Source: JASGMR01 sp963664675 (GTDB lineage: Bacteria; Thermotogota; Thermotogae; Petrotogales; Kosmotogaceae). From it: DNA of 64,000 nt. The notes beneath the pieces were generated by a model that ran no database searches, was not told where the DNA came from, and saw nothing but the letters and a program-made list of their open reading frames with translations. The translations under genes and the position numbers were made by a program. Shown in pieces: positions 41,335 to 49,919 of the stretch (the stretch's first letter is position 1; every line of letters begins with the position of its first letter). The stretch covers positions 992,001 to 1,056,000 of the forward strand of contig CAXXLB010000009.1 in the NCBI GenBank assembly GCA_963664675.2. The letters are read 5' to 3'.

Positions 41335-43080
41335 TTATTCTCCTAATATTATCCCTATTTCATCTGTTATCTGTTTTTCAGAAAATGAGTCCACCGCAAT
41401 AATTTTAATAGATGATTCACTGTCACCATCAGCATTTTTAATCAAATGCTTTCCTGAAAAATCGATCAGAAATTCTGAAGAGTTCTCGATAAGTAATTTA
41501 TTATACATATCCACAACTGAAGGAAGCGTCCCGTTTTTATTATCATAAATCATAAGTATGATTAACTTTCCGCCCTTCAACAAATCGTTCAATAAATCTA
41601 TTTCTTCGTTATTTATAATTCCATACTTTGGCATAAACGATTCTGAATCGGGCAAGGGAATTATCAATAGATCAGTATCTAAAAGACTCTGTTCGTTCAG
41701 TGCTCTGAGTTTTTCGAAATTTGCCTGAATATTTCCGGAATAATTTTGAATTATATTGTTCAATTTATTAAAATTGTTTTCGTGGCTTATATCCATCTTA
41801 ATTGAGGCGGATTTGAAATCAAAATCCAAACTTTTTTCTAAAGCACCATTTAAGAAAAATTCTAAATTTCCTGTTCGATCACTCAAAGGAACAGATAACA
41901 CATAGTTGCTGATCGGACCAACGTATATATCTTTTGAAAACAACGATTTATTTTCAGAATTTTTAACTTCTACAATAAATTTTTCATTTCGAAAATTCAT
42001 ATTTACCAAATTCACTTCTACAAAATACTCTTTTCCTTTAACCGGATCTTCCGTTTTCAAATATGGAGAGAGCAAATAAGTTTTTTTACTGTTCTGAATC
42101 CAGATCGGAGCGGTAACAATATCATCCGAATCTTTTTGAACGAGCTTCACAAAAAACCATTCATAGTTTTTTTCTATTTTTTTATTTATAGTAAAAGAAA
42201 AAGAATCCGAATCGGGATAAAAAATCTCATACCCGTTTGAAGAATACAGATAAAATTTATCCACAACTTCTCCCGGGTCATCGTATTCTACAATGAAATC
42301 AACGTTTTCTAAGTCATATAGAATTTCTCCCATCATATGATTTTCGCAATAAAAATTGACTTTTACATTTTCATCTTCACTGGCAAACAGATGTCTTTTC
42401 CTCATGGAATCGTATAAATCTTTCTCCGTTAAATCATCCATTATGAAAACCGTTCTCGCCCTGTTTTTTGTTCCCCAGTTATGCTCGTGATTATCCTGAT
42501 TTGCTGTAGGTGCGATATGCCACCCTTTATTCAATGCAGCAATATAATTTTCAAAGTATACCGGTTGAATCGAATCGCTCGAATTGATTATTTCAAACAT
42601 AGTCATATATTTATCCACAAGAGGGTAATATTGAAAATTGTTAAAAGTACCCCATTTCGGCTTAGGATGACAAAAATTTCCAATACCGTTATTTAAAATT
42701 ATCCATTTATATATTCCATCAAAACCGGTTTCCATTGAAGAAGTGAAATTCTTCGTGTCATATATAGTTATATGACCGGGACCTGTCAATGTCCATTCGA
42801 ATCCTCTGATTCCAAGAAAACTTTCATCCGAATTTAATATACCGGCATTTTCAGTATTATCCCATTCACTCTCTTTTCTGGAAGTAAAATTTATAGACCT
42901 TCCATGATCCGTAATACATAATATGTCAAGATCACTGTTGTTTTTCGCATATTCAAAGGCAATAAAGGGATCTCCTGTTCCATCTGAATATGAGGTGTGT
43001 GAATGCATATTACCAAAAAAACTTTTTGAAAATGAAGAAAAAGATATAAGAATAAAAAGAATAATACAGACTTTTTTCAT
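41335..43080 (-). CDS. secreted CehA/McbA-type PHP-domain metallohydrolase
   Basis: A 581-residue protein with a signal peptide (KKVCIILFILISFSSFSKS). The PHP domain begins at once: FGNMHSHTSYSDGTGDPFIAFEYA, then LCITDHGRSINF, FEWTLTGPGHITI, NFCHPKP and TANQDNHEHNWG, giving the expected metal ligands. The last 200 residues are beta-rich, with a GATase-like patch TDLLIIPLPDSES. ATG 43080 follows GGAGG; an in-frame start 8 codons upstream is less likely. It pairs with a cytoplasmic PHP hydrolase one base downstream and a propeller-like secreted protein upstream, all within a Ugp-type operon. Confidence 0.82.
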   Translation of the reverse strand: MKKVCIILFILISFSSFSKSFFGNMHSHTSYSDGTGDPFIAFEYAKNNSDLDILCITDHGRSINFTSRKESEWDNTENAGILNSDESFLGIRGFEWTLTGPGHITIYDTKNFTSSMETGFDGIYKWIILNNGIGNFCHPKPKWGTFNNFQYYPLVDKYMTMFEIINSSDSIQPVYFENYIAALNKGWHIAPTANQDNHEHNWGTKNRARTVFIMDDLTEKDLYDSMRKRHLFASEDENVKVNFYCENHMMGEILYDLENVDFIVEYDDPGEVVDKFYLYSSNGYEIFYPDSDSFSFTINKKIEKNYEWFFVKLVQKDSDDIVTAPIWIQNSKKTYLLSPYLKTEDPVKGKEYFVEVNLVNMNFRNEKFIVEVKNSENKSLFSKDIYVGPISNYVLSVPLSDRTGNLEFFLNGALEKSLDFDFKSASIKMDISHENNFNKLNNIIQNYSGNIQANFEKLRALNEQSLLDTDLLIIPLPDSESFMPKYGIINNEEIDLLNDLLKGGKLIILMIYDNKNGTLPSVVDMYNKLLIENSSEFLIDFSGKHLIKNADGDSESSIKIIAVDSFSEKQITDEIGIILGE

Positions 43081-43100
43081 ATGCGGTCCTCCATGAAATT

Positions 43101-44144
43101 TCAATTAATAAGTTCCGTTACAGGAACTTTCCAAATATAATCGGTAGCGTATTTCGTTGTCATTAGATATTTTTTAGCCGCCGATTCATATAAAATATAA
43201 AAATAATCTTCAATTTGAATTATTCCCTCTGACATGGGAAGAACAAGCAATTCTTTTTCTAAATTCAGTTTGCTTAAAACCCACGTTGGAATATTCTTAT
43301 CTTCAATTTTTATTTGGGAAACATTATCACCTATATTGATATCGTATATTTGTATCGTGGAATCGTTAGTTCTACCATAGGATTTGCTCAGAGCCAATCT
43401 GTCATCACAATTTAAAAAGGCCATACCCTGTACTATATCCGGACATGAAATAATGTAATCCGGAACAACGGGATTTGTTTCGCCTTCCATAATAATATTT
43501 GCAGGGTTATCTGTTTCATTATCCAGCTTAAACCCAACTATCCAGGCATTATTTCTCTCGCCTGTTTCTATCTTATAATAATGACTTTCATCTGTTAAGT
43601 AATTATCGTAATGATAAAATTCGCCTGCCCAAATAATCCCATCGTTATAGGAGGCAAATGAAGCATTCGTTCCCGTGTTAAATTTACTTTCAATTCTTAT
43701 TTCATCACCGGTCTCTGCTTTAAAAACATCATCTAACGGTATTTTTCTCAGATACTTTTCAGAAGAAATCCAAAGATTCAATTCACTCACGGCAATTCCA
43801 CCTGCATGCCCATTATAATAGGTGCCATCCTCATTTAAAACCGTCAGTGATTTGATGTATTCTCCCGTTCTTCTTTCCAGAAAAGAAAGAACACTTGGAC
43901 CATTTGCACTATATGAGGAAACTACAATCCAGTCTTTTGAAGGTATATACCCCAGTCCCTGAGGAATCAATCCTTCTTTTAAACCCGGAATTATACAGAA
44001 TTGTTCGCACATCTGGAAATATTCATCGTATTCTTTAAACATATTTGTTTTTCTGGGTTTCACAACACTTGTTTGAGTTATTGGGGTAATAGCTAATAAA
44101 AAAAGAGGGAAAATCAAACATACGCATAAAAAAATTTTTTTCAT
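43101..44144 (-). CDS. secreted propeller-like protein of unknown function
   Basis: A 347-residue protein with a signal peptide (KKIFLCVCLIFPLFLLAITP). The mature part has repeating strand blades: GLIPQGLGYIPSKDWIVVSSYS, HAGGIAVSELNLWISSEKYLRKIPL, ASYNDGIIWAGEFYHYDN, VQGMAFLNCDDRLALSKSYG, ending IIQIEDYFYILYESAAKKY. This spacing resembles a beta-propeller; I recognise no catalytic motif. Position between ugpB and the two PHP hydrolases suggests a role in substrate binding or hydrolysis outside the cell. A terminator overlaps its ribosome site (GGAG), so it is likely made at lower levels than UgpB. Confidence 0.7.
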   Translation of the reverse strand: MKKIFLCVCLIFPLFLLAITPITQTSVVKPRKTNMFKEYDEYFQMCEQFCIIPGLKEGLIPQGLGYIPSKDWIVVSSYSANGPSVLSFLERRTGEYIKSLTVLNEDGTYYNGHAGGIAVSELNLWISSEKYLRKIPLDDVFKAETGDEIRIESKFNTGTNASFASYNDGIIWAGEFYHYDNYLTDESHYYKIETGERNNAWIVGFKLDNETDNPANIIMEGETNPVVPDYIISCPDIVQGMAFLNCDDRLALSKSYGRTNDSTIQIYDINIGDNVSQIKIEDKNIPTWVLSKLNLEKELLVLPMSEGIIQIEDYFYILYESAAKKYLMTTKYATDYIWKVPVTELIN

Positions 44145-44154
44145 AATCGACTCC

Positions 44155-44181
44155 TAAAAAAGGCCGGAACAAGTCCGGCCA
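44155..44181 (-). terminator. intra-operon terminator after ugpB
   Basis: TGGCCGGA-cttgt-TCCGGCC with a CTTTTTTA tail on the minus strand. It stands between ugpB and the propeller gene and reaches into that gene's ribosome site, so only part of transcription should read through. Confidence 0.8.
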
Positions 44182-44187
44182 TATATC

Positions 44188-45435
44188 CTACCAATAATAG
44201 TCGTCAAGAACTTCTTGACACTCTTCCTGTACATTCTTTAATATTTCATCACAATCAGCAGCAGGATCAGTTATTGCTTTTTCAAAGCCCTTAGTATAAA
44301 TAGCAAGTAATTCTCTGTAAGGGCCAAACCACGGTCTTCTCACAGCTCTGGTTTTGAGCTGTTCGTAAGTTATATTCTTAAGAGGATTGGCAGCGAGTTC
44401 AGCTTGCATCTCTTCTGATTCATATGCAGATTTCCTACTGCACATATAACCAGTATTTATTGCCCATTTAAGGGTACTTTCGGTCGATGTTAAGTACTTC
44501 AGAAATTCCCATGCTGCTTCTTTCTCTTTTGCAGGTCTATTTTTAAACATATAAACATTTGCACCACCAATAGGAACGTCTTTTCCCCCTTGCATGGGCA
44601 TCTCAAATGCTCCGACATCCCATTCGGCATTAGTCTGCAAATATGTTAGACTTCCTGTTGATCTCGTTGTGAAACCAACTTTACCTGCAAGATCAAGTTC
44701 ATTTCCACCGCTGGCCGTCCAAATCCACACTCCGTCAGCAATAGCTTTCTGTGCAAATTCGAGAGCTTTTACATTTTCAGGTGAATAGATTAACATCGTT
44801 TTTCCATCTTCGGATATTATATGTCCGCCCCAGGACCACATATATTGTTCAAGTATCCAATCCGAAGCGCTGTAATGAAGTCCGTAATAACCTTCTCCAA
44901 GTTCAGCTATTGCTTTAGAAGCATCATAGACATCATACCATGTGTTCAATGGTTTGTCGGGATCAAGACCTGCCTTCTTTAAAAGATCTCTGTTAACATA
45001 AAGAAGAGGTGTACTCGGATTAAGAGGAAATCCCAATAATTGATCATCATAGGTCTGAGATGTTATAAAGTTTTCGAAGAAATCACCAACGTTGGCTTTA
45101 AATTCAGGATCTTTGTCAATAAAATATGTTAGACTTTGAAAAGCTCCACCATCTATAAACTGACCGATCCTGCTCTGCTCAATCTGTGAAATCGTAGGAA
45201 GATCATTGGCTACCAATGCGGCAAGTAGTTTTGTAAATGTATCGGCGTACGAACCTGTGTAAATGGCTTCAATTTCAATTTCACCCTCATGGAGTTCGTT
45301 AAAATCTGCAATAATATCCAATAGAGTCTGAGAATAAATTCCCGTTTGAGAATACCACATATTTACTTTTGTTGGAACTGCAAGAACTAATGTTACAAGA
45401 ATCAAAACAATAAGCAAAACAATGTACTTTTTCAT
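44188..45435 (-). CDS. UgpB-type extracellular solute-binding protein
   Basis: A 415-residue binding protein with a signal peptide (KKYIVLLIVLILVTLVLAVPT). It has the family-1 opening VNMWYSQTGIYSQTLLDIIADFNELHEGEIEIEAIYTGSYADTFTKLLAAL, then PTISQIEQSRIGQFIDGGAFQSL, FPLNPSTPLLYVNRDLLKKAGLDPDKPLNTW and GGANVYMFKNRPAKEKEAAWEFLKYLTS. The Ser-Ser/Thr-Gly spacing resembles UgpB, which binds glycerol-3-phosphate or glycerophosphodiesters; the ligand should be tested. The ATG at 45435 has GGAGGT upstream. Followed by the terminator. Confidence 0.87.
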   Translation of the reverse strand: MKKYIVLLIVLILVTLVLAVPTKVNMWYSQTGIYSQTLLDIIADFNELHEGEIEIEAIYTGSYADTFTKLLAALVANDLPTISQIEQSRIGQFIDGGAFQSLTYFIDKDPEFKANVGDFFENFITSQTYDDQLLGFPLNPSTPLLYVNRDLLKKAGLDPDKPLNTWYDVYDASKAIAELGEGYYGLHYSASDWILEQYMWSWGGHIISEDGKTMLIYSPENVKALEFAQKAIADGVWIWTASGGNELDLAGKVGFTTRSTGSLTYLQTNAEWDVGAFEMPMQGGKDVPIGGANVYMFKNRPAKEKEAAWEFLKYLTSTESTLKWAINTGYMCSRKSAYESEEMQAELAANPLKNITYEQLKTRAVRRPWFGPYRELLAIYTKGFEKAITDPAADCDEILKNVQEECQEVLDDYYW

Positions 45436-45454
45436 GCTGCTACCTCCTTGTATA

Positions 45455-46285
45455 CTATCCCTTAATACCAATACCCCTAATTCCTTCCACGTATTGTTTC
45501 TGTACAAAGAAGAAAAAGATTATTACTGGAACCACTGCTGTTGTAGAAGCTGCCATTTTCCACGTCCATTGTGTTTCCCAGCCGGCAGAAAGCTGTGATA
45601 ATCCCACCTGAATAACCTGTTTTTGTGAATCATTGATTGCAACCAGTGGCCACAGATAAGAGTTCCAATGTCCAAGGAAAGTAAAAAGAGCACTGGTAAA
45701 TAGGGCTGATTTTGATAATGGAAGAATTATCTTCCATAATATTTTCAGTCTTCCTGCACCATCTATGAATGCAGCATCTTCTAATTCTTTAGGAATTCCC
45801 ATAAAAAATTGCCTTAAAAGAAAGATTCCAAAAGCACTTGACATAAACGGAACTATCAATGCAGCATAGCTGTTGATCATTCCCATATTTCTTACGATAA
45901 TATAGAGAGGGATAATAATTACTTCCCCAGGTATCATAAGAGTACCTACCAAAAAGTAAAAAATCGGATCTCTGCCTTTGAACTTAAATCTCGAAAGGCC
46001 ATATGCAGCTAGACTATTAAAAACCGTCTGCAAAAATGTTACCGAAAGGGCAACAAATAAAGTATTGAGCAACAATCTTCCCATCGGAATTAAATCAAAA
46101 GCATTTTTAAAATTATCAAAACTGAAGAACGTCGGATAAAAACTTGGTGGCCAAGTAAATACTTCAGACTCATGTTTAAATGAAGTTACTATCATCCAAA
46201 TAAAAGGAAGATTTATGATTATAAGTACAAATATCAACACACAGTATATTAATATTCTGATTGGCAATTTTGGTTTTTTCGTCAT
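45455..46285 (-). CDS. UgpE/MalG-type ABC permease
   Basis: A 276-residue permease with six helices. The EAA loop, which contacts the ATPase, is EDAAFIDGAGRLKILWKIILPLSK (about 178-201). WPL motif is present (SYLWPLVAIND), and the end is IRGIGIKG. It overlaps the ugpA stop by 4 bases. No ATPase gene is in the operon, so a shared MsmX/UgpC-type ATPase must be encoded elsewhere, as is usual for such systems. Confidence 0.9.
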   Translation of the reverse strand: MTKKPKLPIRILIYCVLIFVLIIINLPFIWMIVTSFKHESEVFTWPPSFYPTFFSFDNFKNAFDLIPMGRLLLNTLFVALSVTFLQTVFNSLAAYGLSRFKFKGRDPIFYFLVGTLMIPGEVIIIPLYIIVRNMGMINSYAALIVPFMSSAFGIFLLRQFFMGIPKELEDAAFIDGAGRLKILWKIILPLSKSALFTSALFTFLGHWNSYLWPLVAINDSQKQVIQVGLSQLSAGWETQWTWKMAASTTAVVPVIIFFFFVQKQYVEGIRGIGIKG

Positions 46286-47160
46286 GCGTAGAATGTCCTC
46301 CTTTTCTTTAATCTGAACTGGATTAAAGTCAACGCCATCAAGAAAAAGAATATAAAAACAGCGATCGCAGAAGCATATCCAAACTTCATATTTTCAAACG
46401 CATATTGATAAAGATAGTATGTGATAACTCTCGTGCTATCCATTGGACCACCTCTCGTCATTACGCTTACCGAAACAAAAACTCTAAATGAAGCTATAAT
46501 TTGAAGAATGGTTACAAATAATGTGGTGGGGGAAAGCAATGGCCAGGTAATATTTCTAAATTTTACCCAGGTAGATGCACCATCAATTTCAGCTGCTTCG
46601 TAAAGTGATCTCGGTATAATCTGCAGCCCCGCAAGAAAAAGAACCATGTTGTATCCTATTCTTTTCCATACACCCACGATTATCAATGCTAAAAGAGCGT
46701 AATCCGGATCACTTAACCACCCGATCCCTCTAATACCAAAGAAAGATAAAAACCAGTTAATTAATCCAAAACTTGGTTCAAACATCCATTCCCATATTAC
46801 TGCGGCAGCAGCCATTGCAGTAATTACAGGAATATAGAAGCCGGTTCTGAATATTCCTTTTCCCTTTAGCCATTCCATATTCATAAGAAGGGCAAGGCCA
46901 AGACCTATTAATATCGCTGCAGGAACAGTACCCAGCACATATAAAATTGTTGTCCAGAGTGAATTCCAAAAATCGGGATTTCCGAACATTTTTTCATAAT
47001 TGGCTAAACCAACGAACTTCATAGGCCTTATCATATTCCATTTGAAAAAGCTGATAAAAATCGCCCACCCTAAAGGAAAATATATAAACATAATTTGTGT
47101 TGATAAAGCCGGTAAAATAACCAACCATCCTGTTAAAGTATCTTTAAACTTCCTTTTCAT
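46282..47160 (-). CDS. UgpA/MalF-type ABC permease
   Basis: A 292-residue permease starting FKDTLTGWLVILPALSTQIMFIYFPLGWAIFISFFKW, with six helices. The EAA loop is YEAAEIDGASTWVKFRNITWPLLSPT. It pairs with the UgpE-type permease downstream. The ATG at 47160 has GGAGGTG before it; the ribosome site lies inside the 3' end of lacI, which overlaps by 17 bases. Confidence 0.9.
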   Translation of the reverse strand: MKRKFKDTLTGWLVILPALSTQIMFIYFPLGWAIFISFFKWNMIRPMKFVGLANYEKMFGNPDFWNSLWTTILYVLGTVPAAILIGLGLALLMNMEWLKGKGIFRTGFYIPVITAMAAAAVIWEWMFEPSFGLINWFLSFFGIRGIGWLSDPDYALLALIIVGVWKRIGYNMVLFLAGLQIIPRSLYEAAEIDGASTWVKFRNITWPLLSPTTLFVTILQIIASFRVFVSVSVMTRGGPMDSTRVITYYLYQYAFENMKFGYASAIAVFIFFFLMALTLIQFRLKKRRTFYA

Positions 47161-48172
47161 ATGCACCTCCATTTATTTTTTTTATTGATTTTCTTTCAAT
47201 AATCTTAAAAGGAGGAACATCTTCCTCAAACTCTTCTTTTTTTATGATGCTTATCATTTTTCTGCCGACATATTTTCCGATTATGTATTGATCGAAGTTG
47301 ACGGTGGTCAAACTGGGTGTTGTAAACTGAGCTTCAGGAACATCTCCAAATCCTGTTATTGAAATATCATCAGGAATTTTAAATCCTTCCTCTTTCAGAG
47401 CACACATGGCTCCAAAGGCCAATTGGTCGTTCTGACAATCAACAGCGGTAAATCTTTCTCCTTTCAGTAATTCTTTTGCTGCGTTATAACCAGCTTCGTT
47501 AGTAGCCCCTTTACTGATTAATACATTCTCATATTTTTCAAGTCCATTTTCTTTAAGTGCATCTATATATCCATATAATTTTTCCTTATAAACCTGCAAA
47601 TTTGTGGGACCCGAAATATGAGCTATCTTTCGATGACCATTTTTTATCAATAAATTTGTGATCCTTTTTTGATATTCATAATAATTAAAATAAACACAAT
47701 TTTTCTCATATTTTTTTATTTTTCTGTCAAATACTAAAATGGGAACACTTTTTTTTGTTAATTCAAGAATTTCCTCATCCGATAAACCTACGGAAATAAT
47801 TATTATTCCCGCAAAATTCATATCATTCAAAAGACATATTTTTTCTATTTCTTTTTCTTTCGAATATCTGCTGCTGGTTACAAAAAATCTATATCCGGCT
47901 TCATTCACTGTGGTTTCTATCCCAAAAATAATGCTGCTGTAATGTCTTATTTCAAATCTTGTTAATATCAAACTTATAAAATTTGTTTTTCCTTCGATCA
48001 GTGCCTTCGCATATATATTTGTTTTATACCCCATTCTTTTTGCTGTATTCAGAACTCTTTCCTTCATTTCTTTGTTTACTTTAGGATTGTTGTTAAAAAC
48101 CCTGGAGACCGTTGCCGGTGAAACGTTGGCCTCTTTTGCAACTTCAAGCAGGCTCGGTTTTTTCTTATTCAC
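47144..48172 (-). CDS. LacI-family transcriptional repressor
   Basis: A 342-residue regulator. The N-terminal helix-turn-helix and hinge read SLLEVAKEANVSPATVSRVFNNNPKVNKEMKERVLNTAKRMGYKTN. The effector domain has NFISLILTRFE, AGIIIISVGLSDEEI, HRKIAHISGPTNLQVYKEKLYGY and DISITGFGDVPEAQFTTPSLTTVNFD. It is embedded in the operon it presumably controls, and a matching palindrome lies at the operon promoter (48902-48919). The start is a GTG overlapping the end of the glycerophosphodiesterase gene by 8 bases. Confidence 0.92.
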   Translation of the reverse strand: MNKKKPSLLEVAKEANVSPATVSRVFNNNPKVNKEMKERVLNTAKRMGYKTNIYAKALIEGKTNFISLILTRFEIRHYSSIIFGIETTVNEAGYRFFVTSSRYSKEKEIEKICLLNDMNFAGIIIISVGLSDEEILELTKKSVPILVFDRKIKKYEKNCVYFNYYEYQKRITNLLIKNGHRKIAHISGPTNLQVYKEKLYGYIDALKENGLEKYENVLISKGATNEAGYNAAKELLKGERFTAVDCQNDQLAFGAMCALKEEGFKIPDDISITGFGDVPEAQFTTPSLTTVNFDQYIIGKYVGRKMISIIKKEEFEEDVPPFKIIERKSIKKINGGAYEKEV

Positions 48173-48887
48173 AGCATCCCAACTCCTTGAATAAGGGAAT
48201 TTTATCCGTTATCAAAAAATCACAAATGTTTTCTATTAATTTCAAATCTTCAAGAGTGTTCACGGTCCAAAATGCGAACTTTGTTCCTTTTTCTTTTTTT
48301 AAAAAATCGAGAAAATGAATTTTTCCTTTATTCTCTTCTTTAAAAAATCTTACATCCATATTCAAACTGAAGGGATTATACTCATTAACTATATCTATAA
48401 TGTATTTCTGATAATCCGTTACATCTTTAAAATCCATTATTGGTGCAATCATAGAATTAGGTATTTTTTCTTTTATTTCTTTTAAACAAAAGTGCTTGAA
48501 TGAAGAGATCATGAATTTATCAATATTATATTTGTTTATGTTTTTAACTAAACTATCAATAACTTTTGGATCCTTGATTTCGATATCATAATATATTTTA
48601 TTGCCTAATCTTTCAAAAACCTTTTCCAGAGTTGTTATGTCATCATCATTGAACAAATTATTTTTCTTAATATCCGCCAAATCCAGATCGGAAACTACCA
48701 AATCAGAATCATAAACCCTTTTTAATGTCTTATCATGAACACACACCGGTATATTATCCCTTGTAAGTCTTATATCTAATTCTATTCCGTCGGCACCATA
48801 AGACAATCCCTTATTAAATGCATTTAAAGAATTTTCTCTTTTTCCTTTTCCGGTTCCTCTGTGAGCCAGTATTAATATTTCTATCAT
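48165..48887 (-). CDS. glycerophosphodiester phosphodiesterase, UgpQ-like
   Basis: A 240-residue cytoplasmic enzyme without signal peptide, splitting glycerophosphodiesters to glycerol-3-phosphate and an alcohol. Catalytic motifs: LAHRGTGKGKRENSLNAF (His, Arg, Glu-Asn), GADGIELDIRLTRDNIPVCVHDKTL (Glu, Asp, second His), IEIKD, and FWTVNTLEDL near the end. First gene of the operon with lacI and the Ugp-type transporter, the arrangement expected if imported diesters are split inside the cell. AGGGG lies directly before the ATG. Confidence 0.9.
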   Translation of the reverse strand: MIEILILAHRGTGKGKRENSLNAFNKGLSYGADGIELDIRLTRDNIPVCVHDKTLKRVYDSDLVVSDLDLADIKKNNLFNDDDITTLEKVFERLGNKIYYDIEIKDPKVIDSLVKNINKYNIDKFMISSFKHFCLKEIKEKIPNSMIAPIMDFKDVTDYQKYIIDIVNEYNPFSLNMDVRFFKEENKGKIHFLDFLKKEKGTKFAFWTVNTLEDLKLIENICDFLITDKIPLFKELGCCE

Positions 48888-48901
48888 CCCCTATAATAAA
48901 A

Positions 48902-48919
48902 TGAGAAAAGCTTTTCACA
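48902..48919. promoter_or_regulatory. LacI-type operator of the ugp-like operon
   Basis: TGAGAAAAGCTTTTCACA is an 18-base palindrome with one mismatched pair and a central GC, the usual form of LacI-family operators. It starts six bases after the -10 box on the minus strand, covering the transcription start, where bound repressor would block initiation. Confidence 0.65.
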
Positions 48920-48924
48920 AAAAC

Positions 48925-48952
48925 ATTATACGTTTTTTTATTTTTTATACAA
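48925..48952 (-). promoter_or_regulatory. promoter of the GDPD-lacI-ugp operon
   Basis: On the minus strand a TTGTAT box (-35) is followed by a 16-base A-rich spacer and TATAAT (48930-48925). Confidence 0.55.
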
Positions 48953-49166
48953 AACTTAATTTAAAATGATTAAATGAAAATACAACGGTTTATATATAAT
49001 TATCTGAAGATATCTATGTATTATGAAAAAATTTAAAATAACTGAAAAACCAGAAAATAATGAGAAACACTTTATTTTATAAAATATTTAAAAAATACAA
49101 TGATTTATTTGAATAAAAGACACATAATATCAGACTAAAAATTTTTCATAGTTGTAATTTGTTATC

Positions 49167-49196
49167 TTGATTTTGTTATTATAATAATTATTATAA
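49167..49196 (+). promoter_or_regulatory. mgtC promoter with Fur/PerR-like palindrome
   Basis: TTGATT (49167-49172), 16-base spacer, TATTAT (49189-49194). A perfect 18-base palindrome TTATAATAATTATTATAA (49179-49196) overlaps the -10. It contains two overlapping matches, each with one mismatch, to the PerR-type 7-1-7 box. The region is AT-only, so chance is possible. Confidence 0.45.
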
Positions 49197-49251
49197 AAAT
49201 ATATTCGCAATTATAAATATATTATGGTAGTATTAAAAAAGGTGTTTAAAA

Positions 49252-49902
49252 ATGAATGAATATATCGATCTGGGAATAAGATTAACCTCTGCAATGTTTG
49301 CAGGGATGGTTATAGGGTATACAAGAGAAAAATTGAATAGACCTGCAGGATTGAGAACACATTCTCTCATAACTCTAGGCTCGGCTTTAATAACAATATT
49401 GTCCGTAAATATTTTTGGAAATATATACGGAGGCGATCCTGGAAGGGTAACTGCTCAGATAGTATCTGGAATAGGATTTTTAGGTGCAGGGACAATAATA
49501 AAAACGGGATTTTCAGTTAAAGGACTTACGACTGCAGCAACGATGTGGGTTTCAGCCGCAATAGGAATAGCATTTGGAATTGGTGAATATTTTTTGGGAA
49601 TATTGTCAACAATATTATCAATAGTTATAATCAGTTTGTTGCGACAGTTAGAAACTTTTATTAGTAAAAAGGAATTTAAAAAATGTATAATTCTCGCGGA
49701 TAATTCGATCGATTTCATGAAGAAAATTAACAAATGGATAGACACTATGGACATTTCAATAAATAAACTGGAATGTCAGAAAGAAGATAATCAAATGAGA
49801 GTAGTAATAGAGTTCTCAAATGATGACGATTATGAAAAGGCAAAAACTGATGTTTCAAAATTATCAAAACAAGAAGAGTTTAAAGAGATAAATTTCTTAT
49901 AA
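49252..49902 (+). CDS. MgtC/SapB family membrane protein
   Basis: A 216-residue protein. Four to five helices form the MgtC domain: RLTSAMFAGMVIGYTREKLNRPAGLRTHSLITLGSALITILS, RVTAQIVSGIGFLGAGTIIK and VKGLTTAATMWVSAAIGIAFGIG. A C-terminal ACT-like soluble domain (about 150-216) follows. MgtC proteins affect magnesium and phosphate homeostasis and ATP levels. Here it leads a run with a phosphate transporter and a PhoU-like gene, 18 bases from pit, which supports a phosphate role. AAGGTG precedes the ATG. Confidence 0.9.
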   Translation: MNEYIDLGIRLTSAMFAGMVIGYTREKLNRPAGLRTHSLITLGSALITILSVNIFGNIYGGDPGRVTAQIVSGIGFLGAGTIIKTGFSVKGLTTAATMWVSAAIGIAFGIGEYFLGILSTILSIVIISLLRQLETFISKKEFKKCIILADNSIDFMKKINKWIDTMDISINKLECQKEDNQMRVVIEFSNDDDYEKAKTDVSKLSKQEEFKEINFL

Positions 49903-49919
49903 AAATCAGAGGAGAATAA

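Larger units (their letters stand above)
48888..49251. other. divergent promoter region between GDPD operon and mgtC
   Basis: 364 bases, very AT-rich. It contains the minus-strand ugp promoter and operator and the plus-strand mgtC promoter with a palindrome, listed separately. The middle (about 48990-49140) shows no frame, hairpin or RNA gene I can support. Confidence 0.6.
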
